Assembly: GCA_964293305.1 (NCBI GenBank)
Contig: CAXYYO010000020.1
Location: 1 to 60,658 of the forward strand
Source of the DNA: CALAGJ01 sp964293305
GTDB lineage: Bacteria > Bacteroidota > Bacteroidia > Chitinophagales > Chitinophagaceae
Direction of reading: 5' to 3'
Length of the DNA: 60,658 bases
A program made the position numbers and the translations under genes. Within the stretch, counting starts at the first letter, position 1. Each line of letters begins with the position of its first letter. Shown piece after piece: positions 44,994 to 54,260 of the stretch. The notes below the pieces were generated by a model. The model saw nothing but the letters and a program-made list of their open reading frames with translations, had not been told where the DNA came from and did not search any database.

Positions 44994-46046
44994 ATGAAAA
45001 TAAGATTCGTAAAATATACCCTGCTTGCCCTTGTCTTTTTTACAATGACACAGCATGTAAATGCACAAAGAAAAAAGAAAAGTAAGTATGATAATGCCAC
45101 ACAGACACCAGTTCCCGGTGGTAATCTGAATGATACCACAGGTAAAGGCAACTTAGGGAATGGAGGTGTTGGTAATAATGGATATACAGGTATTGATACT
45201 ACTTTACCAATTACCGTAGTAACAGGTGCTGGAGGAGGTTTGTTAGATAGTGTAAAGTTGTCTTTAAGAACTGATGGAGCTATCGAAAGAAATTTAGTAA
45301 AAGATAGAACTCCACTCGCTTATGAACATTTAAGGGAGGACGATGCAACATTTGTTGTAAGGGTGTGGCGTATCATTGATACAAGAGAAAAATTAAACCT
45401 GCCATTTCGATATGCTGCAGCTGAAGATAATGGTAACCAACGTTTTATAAGTATATTGTTAAAAGCAATAAAAGATGGTGAAGTAACTGCATTTGAAGGC
45501 TCAGACGATAGATTTACGACACCCATTACTCCTGAAAAAGCAGAGAGTTCTTTTGGTGGCGGATCCGATACTTCAAAAAAATATGATTTAGATGGAAATG
45601 TTATAGGTTATGAAGTAAGGCCAAAAGCAGTTGATCCTGATTCTGTTTATAAATTTCAAATAAAGGAAGAATGGATTTTCGATAAAGAAAGTAGTCGTTT
45701 ATTTGTTCGTATTATTGGTATAGCACCCATCTATGCTTTCAAAACATCACAAGGCGTAGTATTAGATCCGGATAGAATTGTATGGTGGGTTTACTATCCT
45801 GATATGAGGCCTATTTTTTCAAAATTTGATGTTTATAACCCTAAAAACTCTGGGGCAAAAATGACTTGGGAAGAGCTTTTTGAAAGCCGGATGTTTAGCA
45901 GCTATATTGTCAAATCAAACTTAGATAATCCATTTGATGTGTCTTTATCAGCTGTCTATCCTAACAACACTTTGTTTAGATTGCTAGAAGGAGAGAAGAT
46001 TAAGGAAAAAATCTTTAATTACGAGCAAGCACTTTGGTCTTATTAA
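44994..46046 (+). CDS. gldN: T9SS ring protein GldN (PorN)
   Basis: A signal peptide (ending NAQ) leads to a linker and a folded domain of about 250 residues: DDATFVVRVWRIIDTREKLNLPFRY, FKIKEEWIFDKESSRLFVRIIGIAP, LDPDRIVWWVYYPDMRPIFSKFDVYN and TWEELFESRMFSSYIVKSNLDNPFDVSL. With GldK it forms the periplasmic ring. It is the last gene of the operon; a terminator-like hairpin follows in the gap before convergent uvrC. The 350 residues are typical. Confidence 0.95.
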   Translation: MKIRFVKYTLLALVFFTMTQHVNAQRKKKSKYDNATQTPVPGGNLNDTTGKGNLGNGGVGNNGYTGIDTTLPITVVTGAGGGLLDSVKLSLRTDGAIERNLVKDRTPLAYEHLREDDATFVVRVWRIIDTREKLNLPFRYAAAEDNGNQRFISILLKAIKDGEVTAFEGSDDRFTTPITPEKAESSFGGGSDTSKKYDLDGNVIGYEVRPKAVDPDSVYKFQIKEEWIFDKESSRLFVRIIGIAPIYAFKTSQGVVLDPDRIVWWVYYPDMRPIFSKFDVYNPKNSGAKMTWEELFESRMFSSYIVKSNLDNPFDVSLSAVYPNNTLFRLLEGEKIKEKIFNYEQALWSY

Positions 46047-46188
46047 TTTTCAAAGAATCTAGATTACAGTAACAATTCTTTTAACAAACATTTAAAAAAT
46101 TTCAAAAAAATTGAACAAAGAATTGTTGTTTGACAAATAGATTTTTATACATTTGTAACGGTTTTTCATAGGATATTGGATTTTAAAC

Positions 46189-46219
46189 GGGGCCGGATTT
46201 TTATCCAAGCCCCTTTTTT
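46189..46219. terminator. Terminator at the gldN/uvrC junction
   Basis: GGGGC at 46189-46193 pairs with GCCCC at 46209-46213, with an inner GGAT/ATCC pairing, and the plus strand continues with six T. The hairpin overlaps the 3' end of convergent uvrC and can end the gldKLMN transcript. Confidence 0.55.
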
Positions 46220-48015
46220 AATGGGTTGAAATGATCCAAAACTAGTGCTGCCTTCTTTTTTCCGACTAAAGTCGCTATTTCTTCGAGTGTGGCTGTTTTA
46301 ATTTTTCTGACAGATTTAAAATGTTTTAGTAATGCCACTGTAGATTCACTACCTATTCCTTTTATATCCGTTAGAGATTCCTTTACTTGGCTTTTTGACC
46401 TCTGCTTTCTGTGGTGTGTAATTCCAAAACGATGTACCTCATCTCTGATTCTTCTTACTAAATTCAGTGCAGGGCTATCCCAACCTAATTTGATAGATTG
46501 CTGGTCCCCGGGAAAAAATATTTCCTCCTCTCTTTTAGCAAGTCCAATAACAGCAATTTTGCCATTGAGTTGTAATTCATTTATACTTTCCATGGCAGCA
46601 GATAGTTGACCTTTTCCCCCATCTATAATTATCAATTGTGGCAATGGCATGGATTCATCAATAACTCTTTTATATCGACGATATACAGTATCTTTCATTG
46701 TGGCAAAATCATCGATTCCCACAATGTTTTTTACATTAAAATGGCGATAATCTTTTTTACTGGGTTCTCCGTTTTTAAAACATACCATTGCAGACACAGG
46801 ATGGCTACCTTGAAAATTTGAATTATCGAAGCATTCAATATGTTCTGGTAATTCAGATAGATGTAAGCGGTGCTGAAGTTCTGAAAGTAGTGTAGTACTA
46901 TCTTTTGACTGCTCACCTACATGCAGGGCCTTTTGTCTAAGCCAATCCTGTTTTTTATAACTTGCATTTTGCTCTGCCAACTCTAATAATTTTTTCTTTT
47001 CACCCGCTTTAGGAACGGTAACAGTTATATGATGAGTCAGTTCAATCATTTCCTGTACAACAACTTCAGATGATATGCTATTAAAATCTATGCGTAGCGT
47101 TTCTACAGCAAATTGTAATGCTTCAGATTCTTGCTCATCTAATTTTATTTCTAATTCGGCAGTATGTGTTTGTATAATCGTGCCATTTTGTACCATCAGA
47201 TATGAAATAAAACACTTATTGTTTTCCTTTATCAGATAAAACACATCCACATTTGTGATATGTTTATTTACAATGGTTGATTTTGATTGATAGGACTCAA
47301 GGTATTCAATTTTTTTTCGCTCAGATTCTGCTTTTTCAAATTGTAAATCCGAAGCAAGTTGATGCATGTTTTTTTTATGCGTTGCAATAATTGGTGCAAG
47401 GTTTCCTTTAAGGAGTTGCTTGATTTGCTCTATACTTTTCTCATAATCTTCCTGACTTTGTAAAGCCACACATGGAGCTTTGCAATTTCCTAAATGATAC
47501 TCTAAACAAACCTTAAATTTTTTATTTTGAATATTTTTTTCGGTAAGGGATAATTTGCAGGTACGCAGTGGTATAAAGCGCCTGATAAAAGTTATTAGTT
47601 CTCTTACTTTTCCAGCGGAGGTAAATGGTCCTAAATAAATTGATCCATCTTCAAATTTTCTGCGTGTTAGAAAAATTCGTGGATATGCTTCATGTTTAAT
47701 AACGATATATGGATAGCTCTTATCGTCTTTGAGATTGATATTAAACCGGGGTTTGTATTCTTTTATTAAGGAATTTTCAAGCAGCAGTGCATCCTGTTCT
47801 GTTTGTACAATTGTAAACTCAATAGAGGCTATCTGGTTGACTAATTCGTATGTTTTAAAACTGCCTTTATTCTTCAGAAAATATGATCTTACTCTTTTAT
47901 TCAGATCCTTTGCTTTTCCTACATAAATCAGTTTGCCAGCCTGATCAAAGTACTTATAGATACCGGGCTTGTGTGGAATGGAAACTACAATTTCACTAAA
48001 TGCTTCTACAGTCAT
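46201..48015 (-). CDS. uvrC: Excinuclease ABC subunit C
   Basis: UvrC makes the two incisions of nucleotide excision repair. The 604 residues show the GIY-YIG nuclease (residues about 10-95: PGIYKYFDQAGKLIYVGKAKDLNKRVRSYF), a Cys-rich linker (CLEYHLGNCKAPC), the UVR motif that contacts UvrB (near residue 215), an RNase H-type endonuclease with HIECFDNSNFQGSHPVSAMVCFKNGEPSKKDYRHFN, and C-terminal helix-hairpin-helix motifs (LTDIKGIGSESTVALLKHFKSVRKI). It is followed upstream by a lipoprotein gene only 6 bases away, suggesting co-transcription of unrelated functions. Confidence 0.96.
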   Translation of the reverse strand: MTVEAFSEIVVSIPHKPGIYKYFDQAGKLIYVGKAKDLNKRVRSYFLKNKGSFKTYELVNQIASIEFTIVQTEQDALLLENSLIKEYKPRFNINLKDDKSYPYIVIKHEAYPRIFLTRRKFEDGSIYLGPFTSAGKVRELITFIRRFIPLRTCKLSLTEKNIQNKKFKVCLEYHLGNCKAPCVALQSQEDYEKSIEQIKQLLKGNLAPIIATHKKNMHQLASDLQFEKAESERKKIEYLESYQSKSTIVNKHITNVDVFYLIKENNKCFISYLMVQNGTIIQTHTAELEIKLDEQESEALQFAVETLRIDFNSISSEVVVQEMIELTHHITVTVPKAGEKKKLLELAEQNASYKKQDWLRQKALHVGEQSKDSTTLLSELQHRLHLSELPEHIECFDNSNFQGSHPVSAMVCFKNGEPSKKDYRHFNVKNIVGIDDFATMKDTVYRRYKRVIDESMPLPQLIIIDGGKGQLSAAMESINELQLNGKIAVIGLAKREEEIFFPGDQQSIKLGWDSPALNLVRRIRDEVHRFGITHHRKQRSKSQVKESLTDIKGIGSESTVALLKHFKSVRKIKTATLEEIATLVGKKKAALVLDHFNPLKKGLG

Positions 48016-48021
48016 GGTTAT

Positions 48022-48591
48022 TTAAAAGGTAACATTTATCCTTTTTTCAATACTTTCTTTTCCGGCTATTTTGATGGAGCTGTTGATATAAAAACTATTA
48101 TCATGCATCCAACCTAACTGCTCTATTATATTGCTATCTGCTCTATTTCTTTGTCTGGTTATGAATACTCTTTTTACAAGACTTGAGGCTGTATCAACAA
48201 GAATCATGATTCTTTTTACTGGTAAGCTATCCTCTTCTGTAGTGTAACTGAATGTATAACTATTTGTTGTTAAGTCCATAAAAACGGACTCAGAATAGAA
48301 TCTTTTTTGGTATGATTCTAAAATATCTATTGATGTAAATACATCAGTTATTTTATAAAAAGATTCATGAGAAAGCGTATCTATATTTTTTTCATCTCCA
48401 AAAACTGTGGTCTGAATCTTTTTATGTCCATTACTATCCGCTTTATTAACCTGTAACCTAAGGTATGTTTGTAGTGGATAGAATTGAAGGCTATCGTTAT
48501 TGCTAGAATGCTGATTTGATGCTACATCTTGTTCATTGCCGCAGGCAAAACATATACAACAGGCCAATATCAGATGCCAACAATATTTCAT
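48022..48591 (-). CDS. Small lipoprotein of unknown function
   Basis: A 189-residue protein with a signal peptide and lipobox (CCICFAC, Cys near residue 17). The mature part has no recognised domain; SFYKITDVFTSIDILESYQKRFYSESVF and the C-terminal KRIMILVDTASSLVKRVFITRQRNRADSN suggest mixed alpha/beta structure. It lies 6 bases before uvrC and 60 bases after the beta-barrel gene, so it may belong to the same transcription unit as the sigma factor, its partner and uvrC. Confidence 0.68.
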   Translation of the reverse strand: MKYCWHLILACCICFACGNEQDVASNQHSSNNDSLQFYPLQTYLRLQVNKADSNGHKKIQTTVFGDEKNIDTLSHESFYKITDVFTSIDILESYQKRFYSESVFMDLTTNSYTFSYTTEEDSLPVKRIMILVDTASSLVKRVFITRQRNRADSNIIEQLGWMHDNSFYINSSIKIAGKESIEKRINVTF

Positions 48592-48651
48592 TTTGCAAAT
48601 AAATGTTATATCAATAATATAAGCGAAGTATAAGGTGGGGTAAATGGGTAA

Positions 48652-50148
48652 TTATCTTAAATATTTTACAATACCAAGTTTGAAACCATAGTTTAGCAAA
48701 TATTCTCTTGTTTGAAATTTATTGGTAAGTGTAGGTAAAAACTGATATCTAATTTGTGGTCCCAATTGATAGCGAAAATTTCCTGATGTAATTCCAAAAT
48801 AAGTTTCGAAACTTGCATTGATATTCAAATTTCGGATGTAAGAAGATGCATCTGCATAATTTTTAAAATTATTTGAAATAACCAATGGCTGTTTGTCAAA
48901 AATATAAGTAGGCTGTATGCTACCTGCAATACCCCAACTGTATTTGCCATTTGACAGGGCGGTAAAGTCTAGTCCAATGGGCAGTGACAATTCATAATAC
49001 CTGTTTTTGAAGGTAACCGGCACACTTCCCTCCGTACTCCGTAGAGATGTAGAAGTGGTTACAGTACTTGTAAAAGCACCCTCGCCAAAGTCTAAGCCCG
49101 CAGTTTCTTCCTCTGAATACAGAGATGCATTTACTTTATACTGGCTGATATTAAATTGTGCCCCGGTCGTAAGGGTCAATTTCTTATTAATTTTATAACC
49201 TATTCCTATGCCTGTTTCATAACCTGTGGCAGGTGCATGTCTTATTGCTCTGGAAGCATCTGATATAAGTGATGTTTCATAAGGCACAAGTGAGTTTTGG
49301 GTGCCTGTTATTTCTTCACCCTTTTCATTTAATAACCTTCTGTAGCTTATAGATGGTGTTACATAAAATCTAAAATCAAATCTGGATGAAGTTTTCTGAA
49401 GCCGATCTAATGGCTTATTATTTTGATTACTTTTCTCGGGTAAATGCATTTTAACAAACATATCCTCTTCCAGTTGATAATCATCATTCGTTATGCCTGC
49501 TCTATCAAAAACACTTTTCTCTTTTTTGGATAATCCATATTTGAGTGTGTTTACTTTTTTATTAAATGTCTGTACAGATAAATGATAGGCTTCACTATTG
49601 TTTGATGACTTAGTAAACAGGTTGGGTGTAGCAGTTTTATATTTTGGTAAAGTAGTTTCTCTTAGGACTGATTCATTAATAGAACTATTTATTGTAAGGT
49701 CCTGGTTGATGAGCGTATTTGAGTTAGTTATAGCAACTTGCTCCGGCATTATTAATGTACTGAGTATCATCTGCTCGGCATTAATTTTTTCCTGTGCCTG
49801 TAAAATTGTGCTATGCGTAAGCTGGGCTACACTTAATGGTGTAAAATTATTTTTTTCATTTTGACTATTTCCTTTTAAAGATTCAACTAGTCTTTCTGTA
49901 ATGGGTTGTGGTAGTAAATTGGAACCTTTGCTAATTACCGTATCTGGGGCTGGCTTTATGAGTACTGTGCCCAGAACCAATGCACTGATTACAATAAGGC
50001 TGATTATAGGAAGAGCAGGCCATCTGGACGGAACTCTGGTTTTTCTGCTGACATTTTCCCAGCTACGATCGGAGGGGTACATGCAAAAATTATCTGCTTC
50101 CTGCTGCAGGAAATATTCAAAATCATCATTATGAAAATATCTTTTCAA
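48652..50148 (-). CDS. Sigma-factor partner: N-terminal cytosolic segment, membrane helix and C-terminal beta-barrel-like domain
   Basis: The first 43 residues (FEYFLQQEADNFCMYPSDRSWENV) resemble the short cytosolic domain that Bacteroidota anti-sigma-like proteins use. A membrane helix follows (44-64, ALPIISLIVISALVLGTVLI). A long low-complexity linker leads to about 240 C-terminal residues patterned like an outer membrane beta-barrel (RFDFRFYVTPSISYRRLL, AIRHAPATGYETGIGIGYKINKKLTLTTGAQFNISQYKV, FKLGIVKYLR). The gene begins 8 bases downstream of the ECF sigma factor gene. The layout suggests an envelope-spanning anti-sigma factor; that is inference. The family is not recognised by name. Confidence 0.65.
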   Translation of the reverse strand: MKRYFHNDDFEYFLQQEADNFCMYPSDRSWENVSRKTRVPSRWPALPIISLIVISALVLGTVLIKPAPDTVISKGSNLLPQPITERLVESLKGNSQNEKNNFTPLSVAQLTHSTILQAQEKINAEQMILSTLIMPEQVAITNSNTLINQDLTINSSINESVLRETTLPKYKTATPNLFTKSSNNSEAYHLSVQTFNKKVNTLKYGLSKKEKSVFDRAGITNDDYQLEEDMFVKMHLPEKSNQNNKPLDRLQKTSSRFDFRFYVTPSISYRRLLNEKGEEITGTQNSLVPYETSLISDASRAIRHAPATGYETGIGIGYKINKKLTLTTGAQFNISQYKVNASLYSEEETAGLDFGEGAFTSTVTTSTSLRSTEGSVPVTFKNRYYELSLPIGLDFTALSNGKYSWGIAGSIQPTYIFDKQPLVISNNFKNYADASSYIRNLNINASFETYFGITSGNFRYQLGPQIRYQFLPTLTNKFQTREYLLNYGFKLGIVKYLR

Positions 50149-50156
50149 TTTGATTT

Positions 50157-50738
50157 TTATAAATTATTTAAACCTAATGACCAATTCACAACCTGTTTTG
50201 GTTTTTCTATAATATTTCTCTTTATCAGCATTTGCTGTAGCATCACCTTTGCTCGGGTATATTGACTACGGCTAGTGCTTTCTTCAATTTCCAGCAAATC
50301 AGCAATCTCTCTATGGCTGCATCCTTCAATGGCATAAAGATTCAGTACAGTTCTATATCCTAATGGCAAAAGTCTGATGCATTCCACTACTTGTTTTGCT
50401 TGCAATAATGACGAAACAGACTCTTGTTTATCTGGAATCCCTATGGCAAAATCGATATCAAAAATTTCTTTGAATTTTTTATTTTTTTTAAGAAAATTGA
50501 TACAGGTATGAACCACTATTTTACGAATCCATCCTTCAAAGGAACCCAGATTTCTAAAAGAACTTATTTGGGAAAATATTCTGATGAAAGACTCCTGTAG
50601 CATATCCTCTGCATCTTCTCTGCTATGTGCAAATCGATAGCATACCCCTAGCATTTTAGGGCTGTACAAATTGTACAGTTCTCTTTGCGCTATGGGATTA
50701 TCTTGCAAACAGCCGGCCAATAGTGTATCTTCCATCAT
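50157..50738 (-). CDS. ECF-family RNA polymerase sigma factor
   Basis: A 193-residue sigma-70 relative with region 2 (LYNLYSPKMLGVCYRFAHSREDAEDMLQESFIRIFSQIS) and region 4 (LLPLGYRTVLNLYAIEGCSHREIADLLEIEESTSRSQYTRAKVML), no region 3. The helix-turn-helix SHREIADLLEIEESTSRSQYTRA should bind the -33 element. The start could be at codon 1 or 2 (both Met). The membrane partner is 8 bases downstream, a common anti-sigma layout. Target promoters are not known; in P. gingivalis the ECF factor SigP controls T9SS genes, and the T9SS genes are about 4 kb away here, but a link is only speculative. Confidence 0.92.
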   Translation of the reverse strand: MMEDTLLAGCLQDNPIAQRELYNLYSPKMLGVCYRFAHSREDAEDMLQESFIRIFSQISSFRNLGSFEGWIRKIVVHTCINFLKKNKKFKEIFDIDFAIGIPDKQESVSSLLQAKQVVECIRLLPLGYRTVLNLYAIEGCSHREIADLLEIEESTSRSQYTRAKVMLQQMLIKRNIIEKPKQVVNWSLGLNNL

Positions 50739-50824
50739 ACAATACCTTTTATCATGCCCACAATTTAGACAATAATTTTGATGAAATGCTGCTTTTTGAA
50801 AAAATGATAATAAAAGGAGATTTC

Positions 50825-53299
50825 TTAAAATGGTAAGCCAATGCCTAACTGTAGGGCATAATTGTATCTGGCTTGGGAATTAGTATATTCATAATCACGG
50901 TTTCTTAGGTTTAAAGCATCATTCAAACTTGCCCAGCCATTATTCCTCAGTCTTGCAGGGTCTTTTAATTTAAATCCTAAATCAAACCTTATAATAAAGA
51001 AGTTGAAATCTAACCTGAGGCCTGTGCCAAATGCAATTGCAAGATCATCATACAGGTTTTTAAAATCAAATAGGGATTGCGGATTTTGTGAATCAGTCCT
51101 GAGATTCCAGATATTGCCAATATCGGTAAAAAAAGCACCATCTATATCCACCTCACTAAAATGGGCCATCTGAAAACGATATTCTAAATTAGTTTCTATT
51201 TGAAAATCCCCATAACGGTCCCTGAAAATTGAGGACGATGTATCGCTTAATAAACTACTTCCTAAGCCTAATTGTCTTAATGGCCATGCACGCATACTAT
51301 TAGGTCCTCCGGCAATGAACTGCTTAAAGAATGGGAGTGTTTTTCCAAAGCGGGGATCATTACCATAGTTGTACCCTGCACCTAAAAAAGCCCTAGCGGC
51401 AAACGACCTATTGTTTACAGTTCTAATCCATCGATAGTCCACTTCTAGTTTTACAAACTCATAAACTTCATTTTTGAAAGTTTGTAATCTTCCAAATGGA
51501 TAAGTAAGTTCTGTAGAGAGCCTTAAATAATGACTGATAAAAGGATTTTTACTGGGTATGTCTATATTAAAGTTTGCCTGTGCACTTACAACATAGCCTG
51601 TATTAAAAGAATTGCGCAGTAAAGGATTCTGAGCAAATGCATCTTTTAAACCCTGTAATGTATCTAAATTATAAAGCTCAATATTAAGGAGTCGGTAAGT
51701 ACTTGTTACTGTTGGTTTTGGCTTCTTAAGCCAGTCCTTACGCCATTCCCAACCTATATTTGCAATGGCTGACCTCAATAAAAAAAAGTTGATTCGATCT
51801 GAGTACGAGAAATTGGCATTTATAATAGTACGCCCAAAATTGATATTTTCTGCATTGTTTTTTTTCTCAAAAAGACCAGCTAAATGTGGTATGGAAAATG
51901 TTTTATTTACAGATAGTTGGGTGGACTGTATTAATGTACTTGCTTTATCAAAACTAAACTCTACACCTGTGCGAAATGAAGTGGAAGATTGGGTTGCACT
52001 GTGCATTACATTTCTATTTCGATAATTAAAATTTAGAGAGAGACCAATTAAATTACTGGAACTCAAAAAGTCGCCTGTATTTCTACTAGCTTCTAGATTG
52101 CCTGTAAATTTGTATTTTAAATCTGGATATAAATAATAGTTAAAATCTATGGTATCTGCTACAATTTTTGGGCTTACTTCTACTTGCTTCCATGTGCCGA
52201 TTTGCCCTAAGGTATTTATGATTTTGAAATAATTATTATCACTGTACAGGCTTCCTTTTTTAAGGTAGGTGTAATATTTGAAAATTTTTGGGAGTACAAA
52301 AAACTCATTTTGGTACACGCCAAAATCTCTACCCCCGAAGTGTAATAAGCTGTCTAAATTTTCCGGTATGCCATCATTATTAATATCTGTATAAAAGTTA
52401 AGGTTTCCTATATAATATTGATGCAGAAAATTAGTATCAGCATTTTTTAGTGGGGTATCAATAAATCTTCGCTGGGTAAAGTTTACAATACAGGTTGGGT
52501 TTTCCAATCTTTTTGCAGCAGCTTCTGCAATTTTTACAGCTTGCTCAAAAGGATCAATTGTAAGGTCTAAAAGCAATAGATCTGTTGTATCCGTTTCTGC
52601 TATCAGGTTTTCTCTTTTAAAATAATAGTAACCATTGTTTCGAAATATAGAAGTGAGGCGATCAAGTTCAGCACCCATCAGTTCTTTTGACCAAGGGGTA
52701 GTCTTCGGGGAAATGAATGATTTGCCCAGTGTTTCATTTGTGATCTTTTGTAAGTTAAGATTTGCAAAACTGCTATCATCTATTCTCGAAATCGAATAAA
52801 CTGTACTATCAATGATGGTTTGTTTACCCGTATTTACAAAAATGCCTATAGCTTTTCTTTGTTGGGTAATTCCTTTTTTTATCTTTATGGATGTAAATGA
52901 TGTGTCAGAAAACTGTGTATTAAAATAACCTTGCGTAAAGAGATAGTTACGCATATATTTTTTTGTAATTGGTACTAGGTTACTGTCAAAAATGGCTGGT
53001 TTATCCATCCTATACAAAAAGATAAATCGTTGCTCCCTATAGGCAATAAGACTGTCTGCCCAATAATTTTTAAGATTTTCAAGTAATCGTATTTTTTCTT
53101 CTTTAGCCAAAGGGTTAGATATTTTTACAATATTGTTGAAAACAAAGGGAGTATCGAGAGGAAAATTGATGACCTTTGTTCCATTGTATAATTCATTTTT
53201 ACCAATAGTAGCTTGGCCAATGCTTTTATTTAGCAGCATCAATTGCAATAGCATTAATAGCCATAGCCTGTATTGTTTTAAAAATGGTAGTAAATTCAT
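50825..53299 (-). CDS. Omp85-superfamily outer membrane protein (BamA/TamA-like, TamL-related)
   Basis: An 824-residue protein with a signal peptide (residues 1-28), a periplasmic part with POTRA-like repeats (about 30-300, including RNNGYYYFKRENLIAETD and TFVLP), and a 16-strand barrel in the C-terminal 400 residues. FFKQFIAGGPNSMRAWPLRQLG is the TamL counterpart of the VRGF motif of the Omp85 lid, and SEVDIDGAFFTDIGNIWN, FGTGLRLDFNFFIIRFDLGFKL and YNYALQLGIGLPF complete the barrel, ending in Phe. Unlike most Bacteroidota TamL proteins it has no lipobox Cys at the cleavage site (KSIGQA). It probably assists insertion of outer membrane proteins or the assembly of envelope components. Confidence 0.85.
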   Translation of the reverse strand: MNLLPFLKQYRLWLLMLLQLMLLNKSIGQATIGKNELYNGTKVINFPLDTPFVFNNIVKISNPLAKEEKIRLLENLKNYWADSLIAYREQRFIFLYRMDKPAIFDSNLVPITKKYMRNYLFTQGYFNTQFSDTSFTSIKIKKGITQQRKAIGIFVNTGKQTIIDSTVYSISRIDDSSFANLNLQKITNETLGKSFISPKTTPWSKELMGAELDRLTSIFRNNGYYYFKRENLIAETDTTDLLLLDLTIDPFEQAVKIAEAAAKRLENPTCIVNFTQRRFIDTPLKNADTNFLHQYYIGNLNFYTDINNDGIPENLDSLLHFGGRDFGVYQNEFFVLPKIFKYYTYLKKGSLYSDNNYFKIINTLGQIGTWKQVEVSPKIVADTIDFNYYLYPDLKYKFTGNLEASRNTGDFLSSSNLIGLSLNFNYRNRNVMHSATQSSTSFRTGVEFSFDKASTLIQSTQLSVNKTFSIPHLAGLFEKKNNAENINFGRTIINANFSYSDRINFFLLRSAIANIGWEWRKDWLKKPKPTVTSTYRLLNIELYNLDTLQGLKDAFAQNPLLRNSFNTGYVVSAQANFNIDIPSKNPFISHYLRLSTELTYPFGRLQTFKNEVYEFVKLEVDYRWIRTVNNRSFAARAFLGAGYNYGNDPRFGKTLPFFKQFIAGGPNSMRAWPLRQLGLGSSLLSDTSSSIFRDRYGDFQIETNLEYRFQMAHFSEVDIDGAFFTDIGNIWNLRTDSQNPQSLFDFKNLYDDLAIAFGTGLRLDFNFFIIRFDLGFKLKDPARLRNNGWASLNDALNLRNRDYEYTNSQARYNYALQLGIGLPF

Positions 53300-53304
53300 G
53301 CAGT

Positions 53305-54042
53305 ATGCTTAGCAGAAATGAAATTAAATATGTTCAATCTTTATCCCGTAAAAAAATACGTGCCCACGGTTCTCTATTCATTGCCGAAGGCATAAAGATT
53401 GCAAAAGAAATGCTACAAGGGGAAAGTACCATAGAAATCAAAAAAATTTATGCCTTACCCCACTGGGAAAATGACTTAATAACCCACAAATCTGTAACAA
53501 ATATTGTTTCAGAAAAGGAATTAGCTCAGCTTTCCGGGCTTAGTACACCCAATGAAATTTTAATATTAGCAGAAAAAAAAGAGCTCATCTACCCGGAAAT
53601 AATTTCCAATGGATGGGTGCTGGTATTAGATGGAATACAAGACCCGGGAAATATGGGAACCATTATTCGCACAGCGGATTGGTTTGGTATTAAACATATT
53701 GTTGCTGGCATTGACTGTGTCGATATTTATAATCCTAAAGTTATACAATCTACAATGGGTAGTTTTATTAGGGTTGGTGTACAATACGTTGCTCTAGACG
53801 AATGGTTGAGCAAGCAGCATCTTCCGGTATATGGTGCAGTTTTGAATGGTAGTAAAATTACTCATCAGAAACCACTTAAAGATGCACTTCTATTAATTGG
53901 AAGTGAAGGAAAAGGGATTCATGAAAATTTGGATTCAATGATTACACACCCTGTTACCATTCCGGGTGTGGGTGCCGCAGAGTCATTAAATGCAGCTGTG
54001 GCAGCAGGTATTTTGATGGCTTGGCTAAGTGCTGGGTCTTAA
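53305..54042 (+). CDS. SpoU/TrmH-family RNA 2'-O-methyltransferase
   Basis: I use ATG 53305 (245 residues, MLSRNEIKYVQSLSRKK); an in-frame ATG at 53284 would overlap the divergent Omp85 gene. The N-terminal substrate-binding domain (HGSLFIAEGIKIAKEML) precedes the SpoU knot: LDGIQDPGNMGTIIRTADWFG, LIGSEGKGIHENL and TIPGVGAAESLNAAVAAGILMAWL, all conserved. These bind S-adenosylmethionine and methylate a ribose of rRNA or tRNA. The closest named types are RlmB-like, but the exact nucleotide is not assigned. It is monocistronic and divergent from the Omp85 gene with only 5 bases between the starts. Confidence 0.9.
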   Translation: MLSRNEIKYVQSLSRKKIRAHGSLFIAEGIKIAKEMLQGESTIEIKKIYALPHWENDLITHKSVTNIVSEKELAQLSGLSTPNEILILAEKKELIYPEIISNGWVLVLDGIQDPGNMGTIIRTADWFGIKHIVAGIDCVDIYNPKVIQSTMGSFIRVGVQYVALDEWLSKQHLPVYGAVLNGSKITHQKPLKDALLLIGSEGKGIHENLDSMITHPVTIPGVGAAESLNAAVAAGILMAWLSAGS

Positions 54043-54260
54043 CCAAGATGATACTGTTGAGTTAGACATGAAAACTTGAAAGGCAATATAGATAAGTGTT
54101 TGAGATTAGTTTTTGGTTGAAAAAAAGTAAACTTTTAATTGTAAACAATTGTGCTCAAATGCATAGGATGCAGCGTTTCGGCATTTTAATAAAATTCAGC
54201 TACATCATCTGAGATTAATATCGGTAGGAGTGATTATTAACTTCTTCAGCATCAAAATAC

